Positions 8,342 to 15,849 are shown, counted from the stretch's first letter. The stretch: DNA of 40,314 nucleotides from Pseudoalteromonas shioyasakiensis (GCF_022398475.1 NZ_JAKEVM010000026.1:1-40314); one strand, 5' to 3'. The notes: generated by a model from the letters alone, not told the origin. Numbers and translations: made by a program.

Positions 8342-9667
8342 TTGCATTTTACTGAACTTGGGATTGATACACGCCTCGAAAAACAACTTGCGCATCAAGG
8401 CATCACCCAGCCCACTGACATTCAAGCTCACGCGGTACCAACAGCTATCGCAGGCCATGATATTTTTGCACAGTCAAAAACAGGATCGGGCAAAACGCTG
8501 GCGTTTTTATTACCTGCTGTACAGCGCGTAATGAAACAAAAAGCACTCAGTAAACGCGACCCTCGCGTTTTAATCGTTGCGCCTACCCGCGAATTAGCAA
8601 CCCAAGTGTACAGCCAATTAAGGCTATTAATTGCTGGTACAAATATTAGTGCTGTAAAAGTACTGGGTGGTGAAAACTTTAATGACCAAATAAAGGCTCT
8701 TCGTAAAGATCCACATTTTGTGGTGGGCACACCGGGTCGTTTAGCTGACCACTTGAGTCAACGCTCATTACAGCTTTCAGGCTTAGAGCTGTTAATTTTT
8801 GATGAAGCTGACCGTATCTTAGATTTAGGTTTTACCGATCAAGTTAAAATGATTAACGAGCTTGCTGATCACCGTTTACGCCAAACGTTATTGTTTTCTG
8901 CAACTCTTGACCATGCACAAGTTGATGCCCTGTCACGTAACCTTTTACGTTCGCCAAAACAAATTCTGTTAAGTGCTTCTAACGAGCAACATAGTGACAT
9001 TACCCAGCAACTTTATTTAGCTGATCACTTAGATCACAAAGAAGCTCTACTTGAGCACTTTGTAAAACAAGACAATGTTGGCCAGTGCATTATTTTCACC
9101 GCAACACGTGCCGACACTCAGCGTTTAAGCCAGCTATTAAATGATAAAGGCTTTAAAGCGCAAGCGCTTGCGGGTGACTTAACACAGGCCAAACGCCTAG
9201 AAATTATGGACGCCTTCAGCCGTGAAAACTTTAAAATCTTAATCACCACTGATGTTGCATCACGTGGTCTTGATTTATTAAGCGTAACCCACGTAATTAA
9301 TTTCGATCTACCAAAACATGCTGAAGAGTATGTGCACCGTATTGGTCGTACTGGTCGCGCAGGCTTTAAAGGAACTGCTATTTCGTTAGTGGGCCCGAAA
9401 GATTGGCCAAGCTACAAAGCAATTAAAGCATTTTTAAATGATGAATTAAGCTTTTTCACCGTTGACGGCCTTGTTGGTAAATTTAAAGGTCTGCGTGAGA
9501 AAAAACCAAACACAGTTTGGAAAAAAGCAGAGAAAAAAGTGGCTGCTAAACCTGCAAAACCAAAACGCAAAGCAGCCCCTAAAAAGCCAAAAGCCCCTAT
9601 TCAAGCACCAATTGATGTAGATGGTTTTGCTCCAATGCGCCGTAAGAAAAAGCCAGAACAGGAATAA
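8342..9667 (+). CDS. DEAD-box ATP-dependent RNA helicase
   Basis: A 441-residue ATP-dependent RNA helicase acting in RNA remodelling, ribosome assembly or decay. Motifs in order: Q motif (GITQPTDIQ), motif I (SKTGSGKT), Ia (APTRELA), Ib (GTPGRL), II (DEAD in IFDEADRIL), III (SAT), IV (CIIFTAT), V (TDVASRGLD) and VI (HRIGRTGRAG). The C-terminal 60 residues are Lys/Pro/Ala-rich and probably disordered and RNA-binding. I chose the TTG at 8342 rather than an upstream GTG at 8282: a CGGAG sequence sits 8 bases before it, a TATAAT lies at 8297-8302, and HFTELGID matches the usual beginning of such helicases. The downstream S1-domain gene starts two bases after its stop, so the pair looks like an RNA-related operon. 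It does not clearly match SrmB, RhlE, RhlB or DeaD by motif alone. Confidence 0.9.
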   Translation: MHFTELGIDTRLEKQLAHQGITQPTDIQAHAVPTAIAGHDIFAQSKTGSGKTLAFLLPAVQRVMKQKALSKRDPRVLIVAPTRELATQVYSQLRLLIAGTNISAVKVLGGENFNDQIKALRKDPHFVVGTPGRLADHLSQRSLQLSGLELLIFDEADRILDLGFTDQVKMINELADHRLRQTLLFSATLDHAQVDALSRNLLRSPKQILLSASNEQHSDITQQLYLADHLDHKEALLEHFVKQDNVGQCIIFTATRADTQRLSQLLNDKGFKAQALAGDLTQAKRLEIMDAFSRENFKILITTDVASRGLDLLSVTHVINFDLPKHAEEYVHRIGRTGRAGFKGTAISLVGPKDWPSYKAIKAFLNDELSFFTVDGLVGKFKGLREKKPNTVWKKAEKKVAAKPAKPKRKAAPKKPKAPIQAPIDVDGFAPMRRKKKPEQE

Positions 9668-9669
9668 CA

Positions 9670-10500
9670 ATGAGTATTTTAGGAACCACACAAACCCTTT
9701 TTGTTAACGAAATGTCTAACGAAGGTGCTTATTTAGATGGCCGTGATTTAGGCGAAGTATTCTTACCAAGCAAAGAAATTGATTACGAACTAGAAGCTGG
9801 CGACAGCGTGCAAGTATTCATTTACTTAGATCACGCAGGTCACCCAACTGGCACTACAAAAAAACCTTTAGCTGAAGTGGGCGAATTTGCCCTACTACGT
9901 GTTAAAGCAATCAATAGCACTGGTGCGTTTATGGATTGGGGCCTCGAAAAAGACGTACTAGCGCCATACAACGAACAAAAGCCAAAAATGAAAGACGGCT
10001 TTTCGTATCTTGTACGTTTATACCTCGATAACGCCAGCCAACGTATTTGTGCATCGAGCAACTTTAATAAGTTTTTATCGAAAGATGAACCAACTTACTC
10101 TGTAATGGAAGAAGTTGACTTAATCGTTGCCGGTAAAACAGACCTAGGCTACAAAGTACTTGTAAACGAAGCTCACATTGGCGTTGTTTATTACAACACG
10201 GTATTTAAAAAGCTGTTTGTTGGCCAACGCTTAAAAGGCTTTATTCAAAAAGTACGTGAAGACGGCAAAATCGACGTACTCCTTGAAAAGCCAGGTATGG
10301 GTAAAGTAAACGACTTAGGCGAAAAAATCTTAGCTAAATTAAAAGCCGAAGGCGGCGTACTTCACCTAGGTGATAAGTCAGACCCTGAAGCAATTAAAAA
10401 GACTTTCTCAACCAGTAAAGCAAACTACAAAAAAGCCATTGGCGGTTTGTTTAAGCAAGGTTTGATTGATATTGAAGCGACATCGATTAGATTGAAGTAA
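9670..10500 (+). CDS. S1 RNA-binding domain protein, CvfB-like
   Basis: A 276-residue protein of the CvfB/YitL family, with tandem S1-like OB folds and a C-terminal winged helix. S1-type repeats are seen at about 1-60, 65-135 (LLRVKAINSTGAFMDWGLEKDVLAP) and 145-215 (LGYKVLVNEAHIGVVYYN). The last 60 residues (FSTSKANYKKAIGGLFKQGLI) form the winged-helix domain. In staphylococci CvfB binds RNA and affects virulence-gene expression; in gammaproteobacteria the role is unknown. It begins two bases after the helicase stop, which suggests joint expression and a shared role in RNA metabolism. A 7-bp tandem repeat begins immediately after its TAA. Confidence 0.85.
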   Translation: MSILGTTQTLFVNEMSNEGAYLDGRDLGEVFLPSKEIDYELEAGDSVQVFIYLDHAGHPTGTTKKPLAEVGEFALLRVKAINSTGAFMDWGLEKDVLAPYNEQKPKMKDGFSYLVRLYLDNASQRICASSNFNKFLSKDEPTYSVMEEVDLIVAGKTDLGYKVLVNEAHIGVVYYNTVFKKLFVGQRLKGFIQKVREDGKIDVLLEKPGMGKVNDLGEKILAKLKAEGGVLHLGDKSDPEAIKKTFSTSKANYKKAIGGLFKQGLIDIEATSIRLK

Positions 10501-10584
10501 GTTGCGAGTTGCGAGTTGCGAGTTGCGAGTTGCGAGTTGCGAGTTGCGAGTTGCGAGTTGCGAGTTGCGAGTTGCGAGTTGCGA
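10501..10584. repeat. Tandem repeat, 12 perfect copies of GTTGCGA
   Basis: The heptamer GTTGCGA is repeated exactly 12 times with no mismatch, starting at the base after the TAA of the S1-domain gene and ending before GGTAAC. It lies in untranslated sequence. On the opposite strand it opens a frame encoding a SQLATRN repeat, which is an artefact of the 7-bp period. Perfect copies suggest recent expansion by slippage, so copy number probably varies between strains. Confidence 0.98.
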
Positions 10585-10896
10585 GGTAACAAATAGGCGC
10601 GGTAAATTTTCTAACACTATTTTGAGTATTTTCATTTAAAAGTAAAAGTCGGCATTACGACAGAAGCTACCTTTCTGGTTTAACTCATTTATGCCTCATT
10701 TCCACTTAGAGTTTTTGCGCCCCCATCATCTGTTCATGCGGTTTTGCCATATCTAGTCTAATCCTACAAACTTGGAAAAGTTACACTCATCAAGGCCACT
10801 TCGTTAACCAAAGCAATGATAGCTAAAAATAAAAAAGACTCAGCAAGCGAGCCGAGTCAGTTTTTTCGTTAGTCTGGATTTGTCGCGTTTTTGATA
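10585..10896. other. Intergenic region between the heptamer repeat and the secreted-protein gene
   Basis: Roughly 300 bases with no supportable gene; the best frame is about 21 codons without a ribosome-binding site. Its only clear element is the terminator at 10831-10866. It marks the left edge of the accessory block. Confidence 0.6.
10831..10866. terminator. Bidirectional intrinsic terminator
   Basis: Arms 10837-10844 and 10851-10858 (GACTCAGC/GCCGAGTC, one wobble pair) are flanked by six A residues on the left (10831-10836) and six T residues on the right (10861-10866). It can therefore end transcripts of the S1-domain operon on the plus strand and of the 10897-11697 gene on the minus strand. 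Confidence 0.8.
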
Positions 10897-11697
10897 TTAA
10901 TCCAGTAGCTTCGGAATATCGCCGCTGAAGTCGATCCATGAGTTAGTACCCAGCGTTTCCGCCCCTTCAACACTCGGTTCTTCATAACGCATAACAAAGT
11001 TTTTAGGGCCGTGTGCATAGGCGACAACCAAGCCATAAGGTGTATCTAAGAACCCACCATGAGGTACAAGACCTGGGTAGCTGATTCGCCACGCATCACC
11101 ATCTAATGAAACGTGACCCAGTGTCAGTTTACCAATCACATTGTCTGGTAATACAAAGAACCAAGTCCATGGGCCACCAGACACGATGGTCATGACTTCA
11201 TCAATACCTACACCGTCGTCTGAGCTGTTAACGTGCAACTTACCGAATTTTTCTTGTAGAAAGTGCATGACTTCTGGAGTCATTGCTTTCATATCATAAA
11301 CTTTAGGGTATGGAGCAACGCCAACTTCAGACGTTGATAGGAAACCACCTCTGTGTGCCTCTGGTACTCGGCCAGCTTTTTTAATTTGCTCCAATAAGTC
11401 TCCACGGTGCATAGAAAATAGCGAAATTAGCTTTTCACTTTCTTCCTTTGTAATGGCTCTTTTTTTGGATATTTCCAGGATAGGCTTGGCTTGTTCAGGC
11501 AGTGAAACGGTACTTACTCGTACACCAATAGTTTTGAGCACTTCGTTGACTCTCTCAACACCTTGAGTTGGCACTCTACCATCACTGTAAGATAGTTTCA
11601 GTTGACCCTCAGTTGACATTGTTTTTGCTACGCTTTGTCCGACGGGCATAGTGGCAATCACGCTCACTAATACTAAGTTGACCCATTTATTCATCAT
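10897..11697 (-). CDS. Secreted protein of unknown function
   Basis: A 266-residue protein that I do not recognise. A signal peptide is clear at about 1-24 (NKWVNLVLVSVIATMPVGQSVA), so it is probably periplasmic. The mature protein has a charged helical N-terminal half (about 40-115) and a C-terminal half rich in Gly, Trp and aromatic residues (GGPWTWFFVLPDN, and several GG and PH motifs), which looks like a beta-rich fold. There is no Cys in the mature part, no lipobox and no recognisable catalytic motif. The ATG follows a strong GAGGAGAGCGA Shine-Dalgarno sequence. A TTTACC inverted repeat lies about 85-105 bases upstream (see 11783-11803). It is monocistronic with its own terminator. No function is proposed. 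Confidence 0.75.
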   Translation of the reverse strand: MMNKWVNLVLVSVIATMPVGQSVAKTMSTEGQLKLSYSDGRVPTQGVERVNEVLKTIGVRVSTVSLPEQAKPILEISKKRAITKEESEKLISLFSMHRGDLLEQIKKAGRVPEAHRGGFLSTSEVGVAPYPKVYDMKAMTPEVMHFLQEKFGKLHVNSSDDGVGIDEVMTIVSGGPWTWFFVLPDNVIGKLTLGHVSLDGDAWRISYPGLVPHGGFLDTPYGLVVAYAHGPKNFVMRYEEPSVEGAETLGTNSWIDFSGDIPKLLD

Positions 11698-11782
11698 TCG
11701 CTCTCCTCTAGATTATAGGACGATGAGTTGTGTTTTCAGGCCTAAGTGTAGGAGTCGCGCCAAATAAGATAAACAGCATTCA

Positions 11783-11803
11783 GGTAAATAAATTGTTTAC
11801 CAA
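11783..11803. promoter_or_regulatory. GGTAAA-N7-TTTACC inverted repeat, candidate LysR site
   Basis: GGTAAA (11783-11788) and TTTACC (11796-11801) form a perfect inverted repeat. The 12-mer ATTGTTTACCAA (11792-11803) recurs exactly at 13705-13716, next to the LysR gene. It is about 85 bases upstream of the secreted-protein gene on the minus strand and 180 bases upstream of the EamA remnant. Regulation by the nearby LysR protein is inference. Confidence 0.4.
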
Positions 11804-11983
11804 TAGTGAACTGACAATATGGAAACGTATTAGTAAGGAGTAAATTACTACAAACTATTTCTCTTTGGTTAACAGTTAAGTTACTAAATGGAGCTTTAAT
11901 TACTCAATACGGCTGTTATGGTTAAGTCTTTGGTGCTTGAGCACTAGTAAAGTATTTATCCCCTTAAAATAGATGGCCTTGAT

Positions 11984-12710
11984 GTGAAAAATATTAAATA
12001 TCACCTTTTGTCCTTATCAGTGACAGCGCTGGTTGCAGGATCTTTTTTATATGTATGTTCATGGCTTTGCAGACATCCACGGCATTAAACACAGGCACAC
12101 TGTATACATTAGTGCCATTTATTACTGCCATTGTTAGTGTTTTCCTCTTTAAGGAAAAATTATCTATTCAGATGCTTGGCGTTTATTTGGTAGGGGCTGT
12201 CGGGACATGTTGGGTGGTTGTGGAAGGAGATTTAGAGACATTATTGAGACTAAACCTCAACAAAGGGGATATTTTGTTTTGCTCGGGTGTATGTCTATGG
12301 TGTGCTTTTCTGTCTCGAGGAAAGTTTTTCATCGTGGAGAAGAAACCATCGTTACCGTGTTTTGTACTCTGATTGGCGGTACCTTCTGGATGTTGCTGGC
12401 GTTGTTTGTATTCCATCAACCACTAAACTGGTTTGCATTAAATGCCGAGCTTGCCTTGCACATGCTATACCTCGCTTTGTTTGCGACATTGCTCTCAACC
12501 TTTATCATCTACAAAACCACCGTTGTACTGGGGCCTGCAAAAGTGATGGCTTATATTTATCTAAGTCCTGTATTTGTTGCTTCTATCATGTTGTTATTTG
12601 AGGGAAAGAATATACCCACAACTGTATATCCAGGTATTGCACTATCCATTCTTTCTACTGTGGTATTGCAAGTGTCGAATAGTCAGGCCGAGCGAAATCA
12701 AGTCTGTTGA
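11984..12710 (+). pseudogene. EamA/DMT-family transporter, degenerate
   Basis: Remnant of a drug/metabolite-transporter (EamA) family permease, which normally has about 300 residues and ten membrane helices. It breaks into three frames. A GTG at 11984 starts a typical first helix (VKNIKYHLLSLSVTALVAGSF). Near 12045-12055 the frame changes and the sequence resumes at helix 3 (FMALQTSTALNTGTLYTLVP), so about 50 or more codons appear deleted. A second shift near 12277-12280 lies in a TTTT run: adding one T joins GDILF to the frame LLGCMSMVCFSVSRKVFHRG, which continues to TGA at 12708-12710. The C-terminal half is otherwise intact, so decay looks recent. It lies between the secreted-protein and LysR genes, and may once have been a target of that regulator. 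Confidence 0.8.
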
Positions 12711-12783
12711 AAAATCTGGCCACCTTCTCACAAAGGTGGCGTTTTCATGCTCAGGTAATCAATTTGACAAGAGAAGATGAAGG

Positions 12784-13683
12784 CTAGTGCTGTTTGTTTT
12801 CGAAGTGTTTGACGACAAAATCAATAAAAGTCCTGACTTTTTGAGATTGCTCTTTATGGAAAGGATAAACAACATACAGTGAATGCCTATCAGCTTGCCA
12901 CATCGATAAAACCTCAACTAATTCCCCAGATTCTAACTCGCCTTTAACGAATAAATCCGGCAGCAATAAAATACCATGGCCTGAGCACGCTGTTTGCTTG
13001 AGCGCTAATCCATTATTTACTACATAAGAACTTGATGGAAGCTCGATCTCTTTGACTTCATCCTCATTTCTGAATAGCCAACGTCTTGCTGACGAAGAAA
13101 AACTGTATATGAGGCACTTATGATGAGCGAGGTCTTCTGGCTTAAGAATCTCGCTGGATTTTGAAAGATACTCAGGAGAAGCACAAAGCACTCGTCTCAT
13201 ATCGATAAGCTTTCGGGATCTTAGACTAGAATTGCTTAATTCTCCCCCCCCTCGAATCGCTATATCAATGCCTGAGTCGATGAGATCGACATATTGGTCA
13301 CTCATGAAAACTTCAATAGACAAATCAGGATATTGGTGCATGAATTCACAAACGATGGGGTTAATTTCTAAAATTCCTAACGACATAGGAACGCTTATTT
13401 TCAGTGATCCTTTTAACGTATGAGACGACTCGATGACTGACAAATCAGCATGTTTCAGATCATCTAATATGTTGCAAACCTGATTGTAGTAAAGTTGACC
13501 ATTATCCGTTATGTGCATGTTACGCGTAGTTCGGTTTATCAGAGGGCTTTTAAGATAGTCTTCCAACTCATTGATATTCTTACTAACGGCTGCTTTTGAC
13601 AGACTTAAATCTTCAGCTGCAGCTTTGAAGCTTCCGAGTTCCACAACCCTTCTGAAAACAGTTAGCGCCCTTATTTTATCCAC
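12784..13683 (-). CDS. LysR-family transcriptional regulator
   Basis: A LysR-type regulator of 299 residues from the preferred start. The N-terminal winged helix (about 3-62) contains the helix-turn-helix GSFKAAAEDLSLSKAAVSKNI, followed by a linker helix and a two-lobed effector-binding domain (about 90-295) with VDLIDSGIDIAIRGG and SGHGILLLP. An upstream TTG (13716) would add 11 residues but has no Shine-Dalgarno sequence and would overlap the palindrome at 13708-13724. The GTG at 13681-13683 has GAGG five bases upstream and gives the usual VDKIRALTVFRRV beginning. It is divergent from the FMN reductase operon across a region full of inverted repeats, the classical arrangement in which a LysR protein activates its neighbour. 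The effector is unknown; a quinone or other electrophile would fit the neighbours. Confidence 0.88.
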   Translation of the reverse strand: MDKIRALTVFRRVVELGSFKAAAEDLSLSKAAVSKNINELEDYLKSPLINRTTRNMHITDNGQLYYNQVCNILDDLKHADLSVIESSHTLKGSLKISVPMSLGILEINPIVCEFMHQYPDLSIEVFMSDQYVDLIDSGIDIAIRGGGELSNSSLRSRKLIDMRRVLCASPEYLSKSSEILKPEDLAHHKCLIYSFSSSARRWLFRNEDEVKEIELPSSSYVVNNGLALKQTACSGHGILLLPDLFVKGELESGELVEVLSMWQADRHSLYVVYPFHKEQSQKVRTFIDFVVKHFENKQH

Positions 13684-13704
13684 TTCAACCTCATTTAAAC
13701 TCTT

Positions 13705-13803
13705 ATTGTTTACCAAAAGTAAACTATGTGGTTACTAACATATAGTTTATTTACCAATGCTAGTCAATTAGTATTTATTGTAATCACCAACACTGAGGTG
13801 TTG
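13705..13803. promoter_or_regulatory. Divergent LysR/FMN-reductase control region with three inverted repeats
   Basis: Three symmetrical elements occupy this gap: GTTTAC-N5-GTAAAC (13708-13724), TAAACTAT-N14-ATAGTTTA (13720-13727 and 13742-13749), and CAACAC-TGAG-GTGTTG (13788-13803). The first shares ATTGTTTACCAA with 11792-11803, and another TTTACCAA lies at 13750-13757. LysR proteins usually bind a T-N11-A-like recognition site plus an activation site, which this pattern resembles. The CAACAC repeat sits near the expected transcript start, and could instead form an RNA hairpin. Confidence 0.5.
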
Positions 13804-13830
13804 ACCTTAAATACCTAATAGGACTAACTC

Positions 13831-14370
13831 ATGAAAAAGATACTCGCGCTCTCGGGAAGTAATCACAGTCAGTCAATCCATAATACTCTGATTCGCTCCT
13901 TAGCTGAAAAAGCCACCCTAACTGAAGTGACCATCATCGAATTGAAAGATTTCGATTTGCCAATGTACGGTATTGATGCAGAGTCAAAAGGTATACCAGC
14001 CGACATCATCACATTGAGACAAATGATGAATGAACACGATGCGCTGATTATTGCTTCTCCTGAGCACAATGGCTCTATGCCTGCATTTTTAAAGAATGTC
14101 ATTGACTGGCTTTCACGTGTTGCTGAACCAGGTAAATCCTTCTTTGGTGACGATAAGAAACCCGTTCTTTTAGTCAGTACTTCTCCTGGGCCGAATGGCG
14201 GCGCGACCAATCTCAGAACGATGGCGGAGCTAATGCCATGGTGGGGTGGCGACGTTAAAGGAATCTACAGTTTAGGGAGTTATCAGGAAAGAATTCACGA
14301 TGGTGAGTTTGACGTAGCGACTAAAGTTGAACTGGAAGCGCTGATGTCTTCCTTTGAAAACGCACTATAG
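13831..14370 (+). CDS. NADPH-dependent FMN reductase family protein
   Basis: A 179-residue flavodoxin-fold reductase of the NADPH-dependent FMN reductase family, whose members reduce quinones, azo dyes, chromate or free FMN. The FMN phosphate loop is [10 protein letters not shown] at residues 9-18, and the family signature is [21 protein letters not shown] at about 76-96. [14 protein letters not shown] segment follows at about 112-124. It is the first gene transcribed away from the LysR gene. Its TAG stop overlaps the Shine-Dalgarno sequence of dps (TAGGAG), so the two are a unit. The substrate cannot be told from the sequence; with the Xi-class glutathione transferase downstream, a quinone is a reasonable guess. 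Confidence 0.87.
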   Translation: MKKILALSGSNHSQSIHNTLIRSLAEKATLTEVTIIELKDFDLPMYGIDAESKGIPADIITLRQMMNEHDALIIASPEHNGSMPAFLKNVIDWLSRVAEPGKSFFGDDKKPVLLVSTSPGPNGGATNLRTMAELMPWWGGDVKGIYSLGSYQERIHDGEFDVATKVELEALMSSFENAL

Positions 14371-14380
14371 GAGCGTAGGT

Positions 14381-14782
14381 ATGAATGTGGATACTGGTAT
14401 AAACGAACAGGATCGTTTTGTGATTGGAGAAGCGCTTAAACGCCTTCTGGCAGACTCCTACACTTTGTATTTGCAAACGCATAATTTCCACTGGAACGTT
14501 ATTGGCCCCCAATTTCGCGAACTACATCTTATGTTCGAAGAGCAATACAACGCATTGGCAATCGCCGTCGATGACATTGCTAAACGAATCCGAACACTAG
14601 GTGAAGTTGCGCTAGGGACTTACAAAGCTTTCGTCGACCTTAGCTCAGTTTCTGAAGTAGATGGCGTGCCCTCAGCAGAACAAATGGTGTCTATTCTTGT
14701 TCGTTCTCATGAGCAAGTGGTCAAGACTTGTCGAGACGTTCTGAAATTGGCTCAGGATGAGGATGATGAATCTTATGCTTAA
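14381..14782 (+). CDS. dps: Dps/ferritin-like DNA-binding protein, prematurely truncated
   Basis: A Dps-family miniferritin, normally a dodecamer that binds iron, consumes hydrogen peroxide and protects DNA. The 133-residue frame ends at TAA 14780-14782, but the same frame goes on for 20 codons (14783-14842) with the conserved final helix HEKTAWMLRS and a natural TGA. The intact gene would encode about 154 residues, the normal family size. Ferroxidase residues H37, H49, E53 and D64 are present, but position 68, equivalent to E82 of E. coli Dps, is Lys instead of Glu (IAKRIR, usually IAERIR). Loss of helix D should impair assembly. The ATG at 14381 has AGGAG seven bases upstream. It may be a pseudogene; a sequencing error at one base is the main alternative. 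Confidence 0.85.
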   Translation: MNVDTGINEQDRFVIGEALKRLLADSYTLYLQTHNFHWNVIGPQFRELHLMFEEQYNALAIAVDDIAKRIRTLGEVALGTYKAFVDLSSVSEVDGVPSAEQMVSILVRSHEQVVKTCRDVLKLAQDEDDESYA

Positions 14783-14845
14783 TTGGTCTCTGATCGAATG
14801 CGAGAGCATGAAAAAACAGCTTGGATGTTACGTTCAATACTGTGA
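14783..14845 (+). other. Orphaned C-terminal codons of dps
   Basis: Twenty in-frame codons after the premature TAA encode the conserved Dps C-terminal helix (REHEKTAWMLRS), ending with TGA at 14843-14845. A single TTA (Leu) to TAA change would explain the break. Confidence 0.85.
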
Positions 14846-14880
14846 GTCAAATTCGTCGCTATAACTTAACATTATAACGT

Positions 14881-14894
14881 TGAGCGAAAGCTCA
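14881..14894 (+). promoter_or_regulatory. Small GNRA-loop hairpin between dps and the glutathione transferase gene
   Basis: TGAGC-GAAA-GCTCA lies 41 bases before the glutathione transferase ATG. It has no T run, so it is not a terminator. It could mark an RNA-processing or stability element, or be chance. Confidence 0.3.
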
Positions 14895-14935
14895 TGTTAC
14901 ATAGGTTTCCATAATTAAAGTATGTAGGTGCCCCC

Positions 14936-15817
14936 ATGGCTGTTTTAGAAAAAGGTATTTGGTATCCAAATAAAGAAGTAAAAGATCTGTCTCATGAGGA
15001 CAGCTTTGAACTGCCAAAAGTCGCTGAGCAAGGGCGTTATCACTTGTACATGTCGTTTGCTTGCCCTTTTGCCCATCGGCCTTACCTGGTGATCAATTAC
15101 CTAGGATTGAATGACGCAATAACTGTTTCTTCTGTTGCAGCAAAGCGATATTCCGACGGATGGTTATTTGACGACGCTAACTCTGATCCTTTGTACGGCT
15201 CTCAAAACTTGGTAGAGCTTTACCAACGAGCAAATCCAAGTTACACGGGAAGAGTGACAGTACCGGTACTATGGGACAAACAAGATCATGCCATTGTAGA
15301 TAATAATTCCTCCGCGATAGCGATGGAGCTTGCTACCAACTGGCTACCTTTAGCTAAGAACAAAGTTGAGTTGGTTCCAGATAGTCTGCGAGAAGAAATA
15401 GAAAAGCTCAACGAGTGGTTACACGTCAATGTGAATCGAAAAGTCTACCACGTTGGTTTTGCCACAGAGCAGGCAGAATATGATCTAGCCAGTGAGATCT
15501 TGTTTGATGCTATGGAGCAGCTGGACTGTAGGCTTGGTCAAACTCGTTACCTATATGGTTCGAATATCACACTATCTGATCTGTTTCTGTTACCGACACT
15601 TGTCAGGTTTGAAGCTGTTTATGAAGTTCACTTTAAGGCCAATAAAAAGCCACTAAAAGCCTTCGAGAACCTTTACCGGTATATGCTGGATTTAATCAGT
15701 CATGAGAGCATCAAAAAAACAATCGATATCGAGTATATGAAGCTGCATTACTACTTCTCGCACAAGCACATTAACCCACATGGAATTGTTCCAGCGGGGC
15801 CTGCCATTAGTTGGTAA
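14936..15817 (+). CDS. Xi-class glutathione transferase (glutathionyl-hydroquinone reductase, YqjG/ECM4 family)
   Basis: A 293-residue Xi-class enzyme. Characterised relatives reduce glutathionyl-hydroquinones to free hydroquinones with glutathione. Signature features are GRYHLYMSFACPFAHRP with catalytic Cys43, GRVTVPVLWDK at about 102-112, NVNRKVYHVGFATEQ at about 161-175, and the C-terminal YFSHKHINPHGIVPAGP. The active-site motif is CPFAH where most members have CPWAH. It is some 20-30 residues shorter than typical members, the difference being mostly at the N-terminus. It lies 90 bases beyond the natural dps end and 32 bases before the DsbA-family gene. A GTAGGTG sequence precedes the ATG. 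It pairs logically with the FMN reductase, which could produce hydroquinones. Confidence 0.88.
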   Translation: MAVLEKGIWYPNKEVKDLSHEDSFELPKVAEQGRYHLYMSFACPFAHRPYLVINYLGLNDAITVSSVAAKRYSDGWLFDDANSDPLYGSQNLVELYQRANPSYTGRVTVPVLWDKQDHAIVDNNSSAIAMELATNWLPLAKNKVELVPDSLREEIEKLNEWLHVNVNRKVYHVGFATEQAEYDLASEILFDAMEQLDCRLGQTRYLYGSNITLSDLFLLPTLVRFEAVYEVHFKANKKPLKAFENLYRYMLDLISHESIKKTIDIEYMKLHYYFSHKHINPHGIVPAGPAISW

Positions 15818-15849
15818 GCCAGTAATATTTTCAATCTTGGAGAAAAGTA

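Noticed and set aside
10501..10584. CRISPR array
   Set aside because: The units are 7 bp and directly adjacent, with no spacers.
10408..10635. Minus-strand frame encoding SQLATRN repeats
   Set aside because: It is the translation of the 7-bp tandem repeat overlapping the end of the S1-domain gene; no ribosome-binding site and no non-repeat domain.
13684..13716. N-terminal extension of the LysR protein from a TTG
   Set aside because: No Shine-Dalgarno sequence, overlap with a palindrome, and a GTG with GAGG spacing lies downstream.
14780..14782. Programmed read-through or recoding of the dps TAA
   Set aside because: TAA is the least leaky stop, and no recoding structure is evident; a plain nonsense change or sequencing error is simpler.
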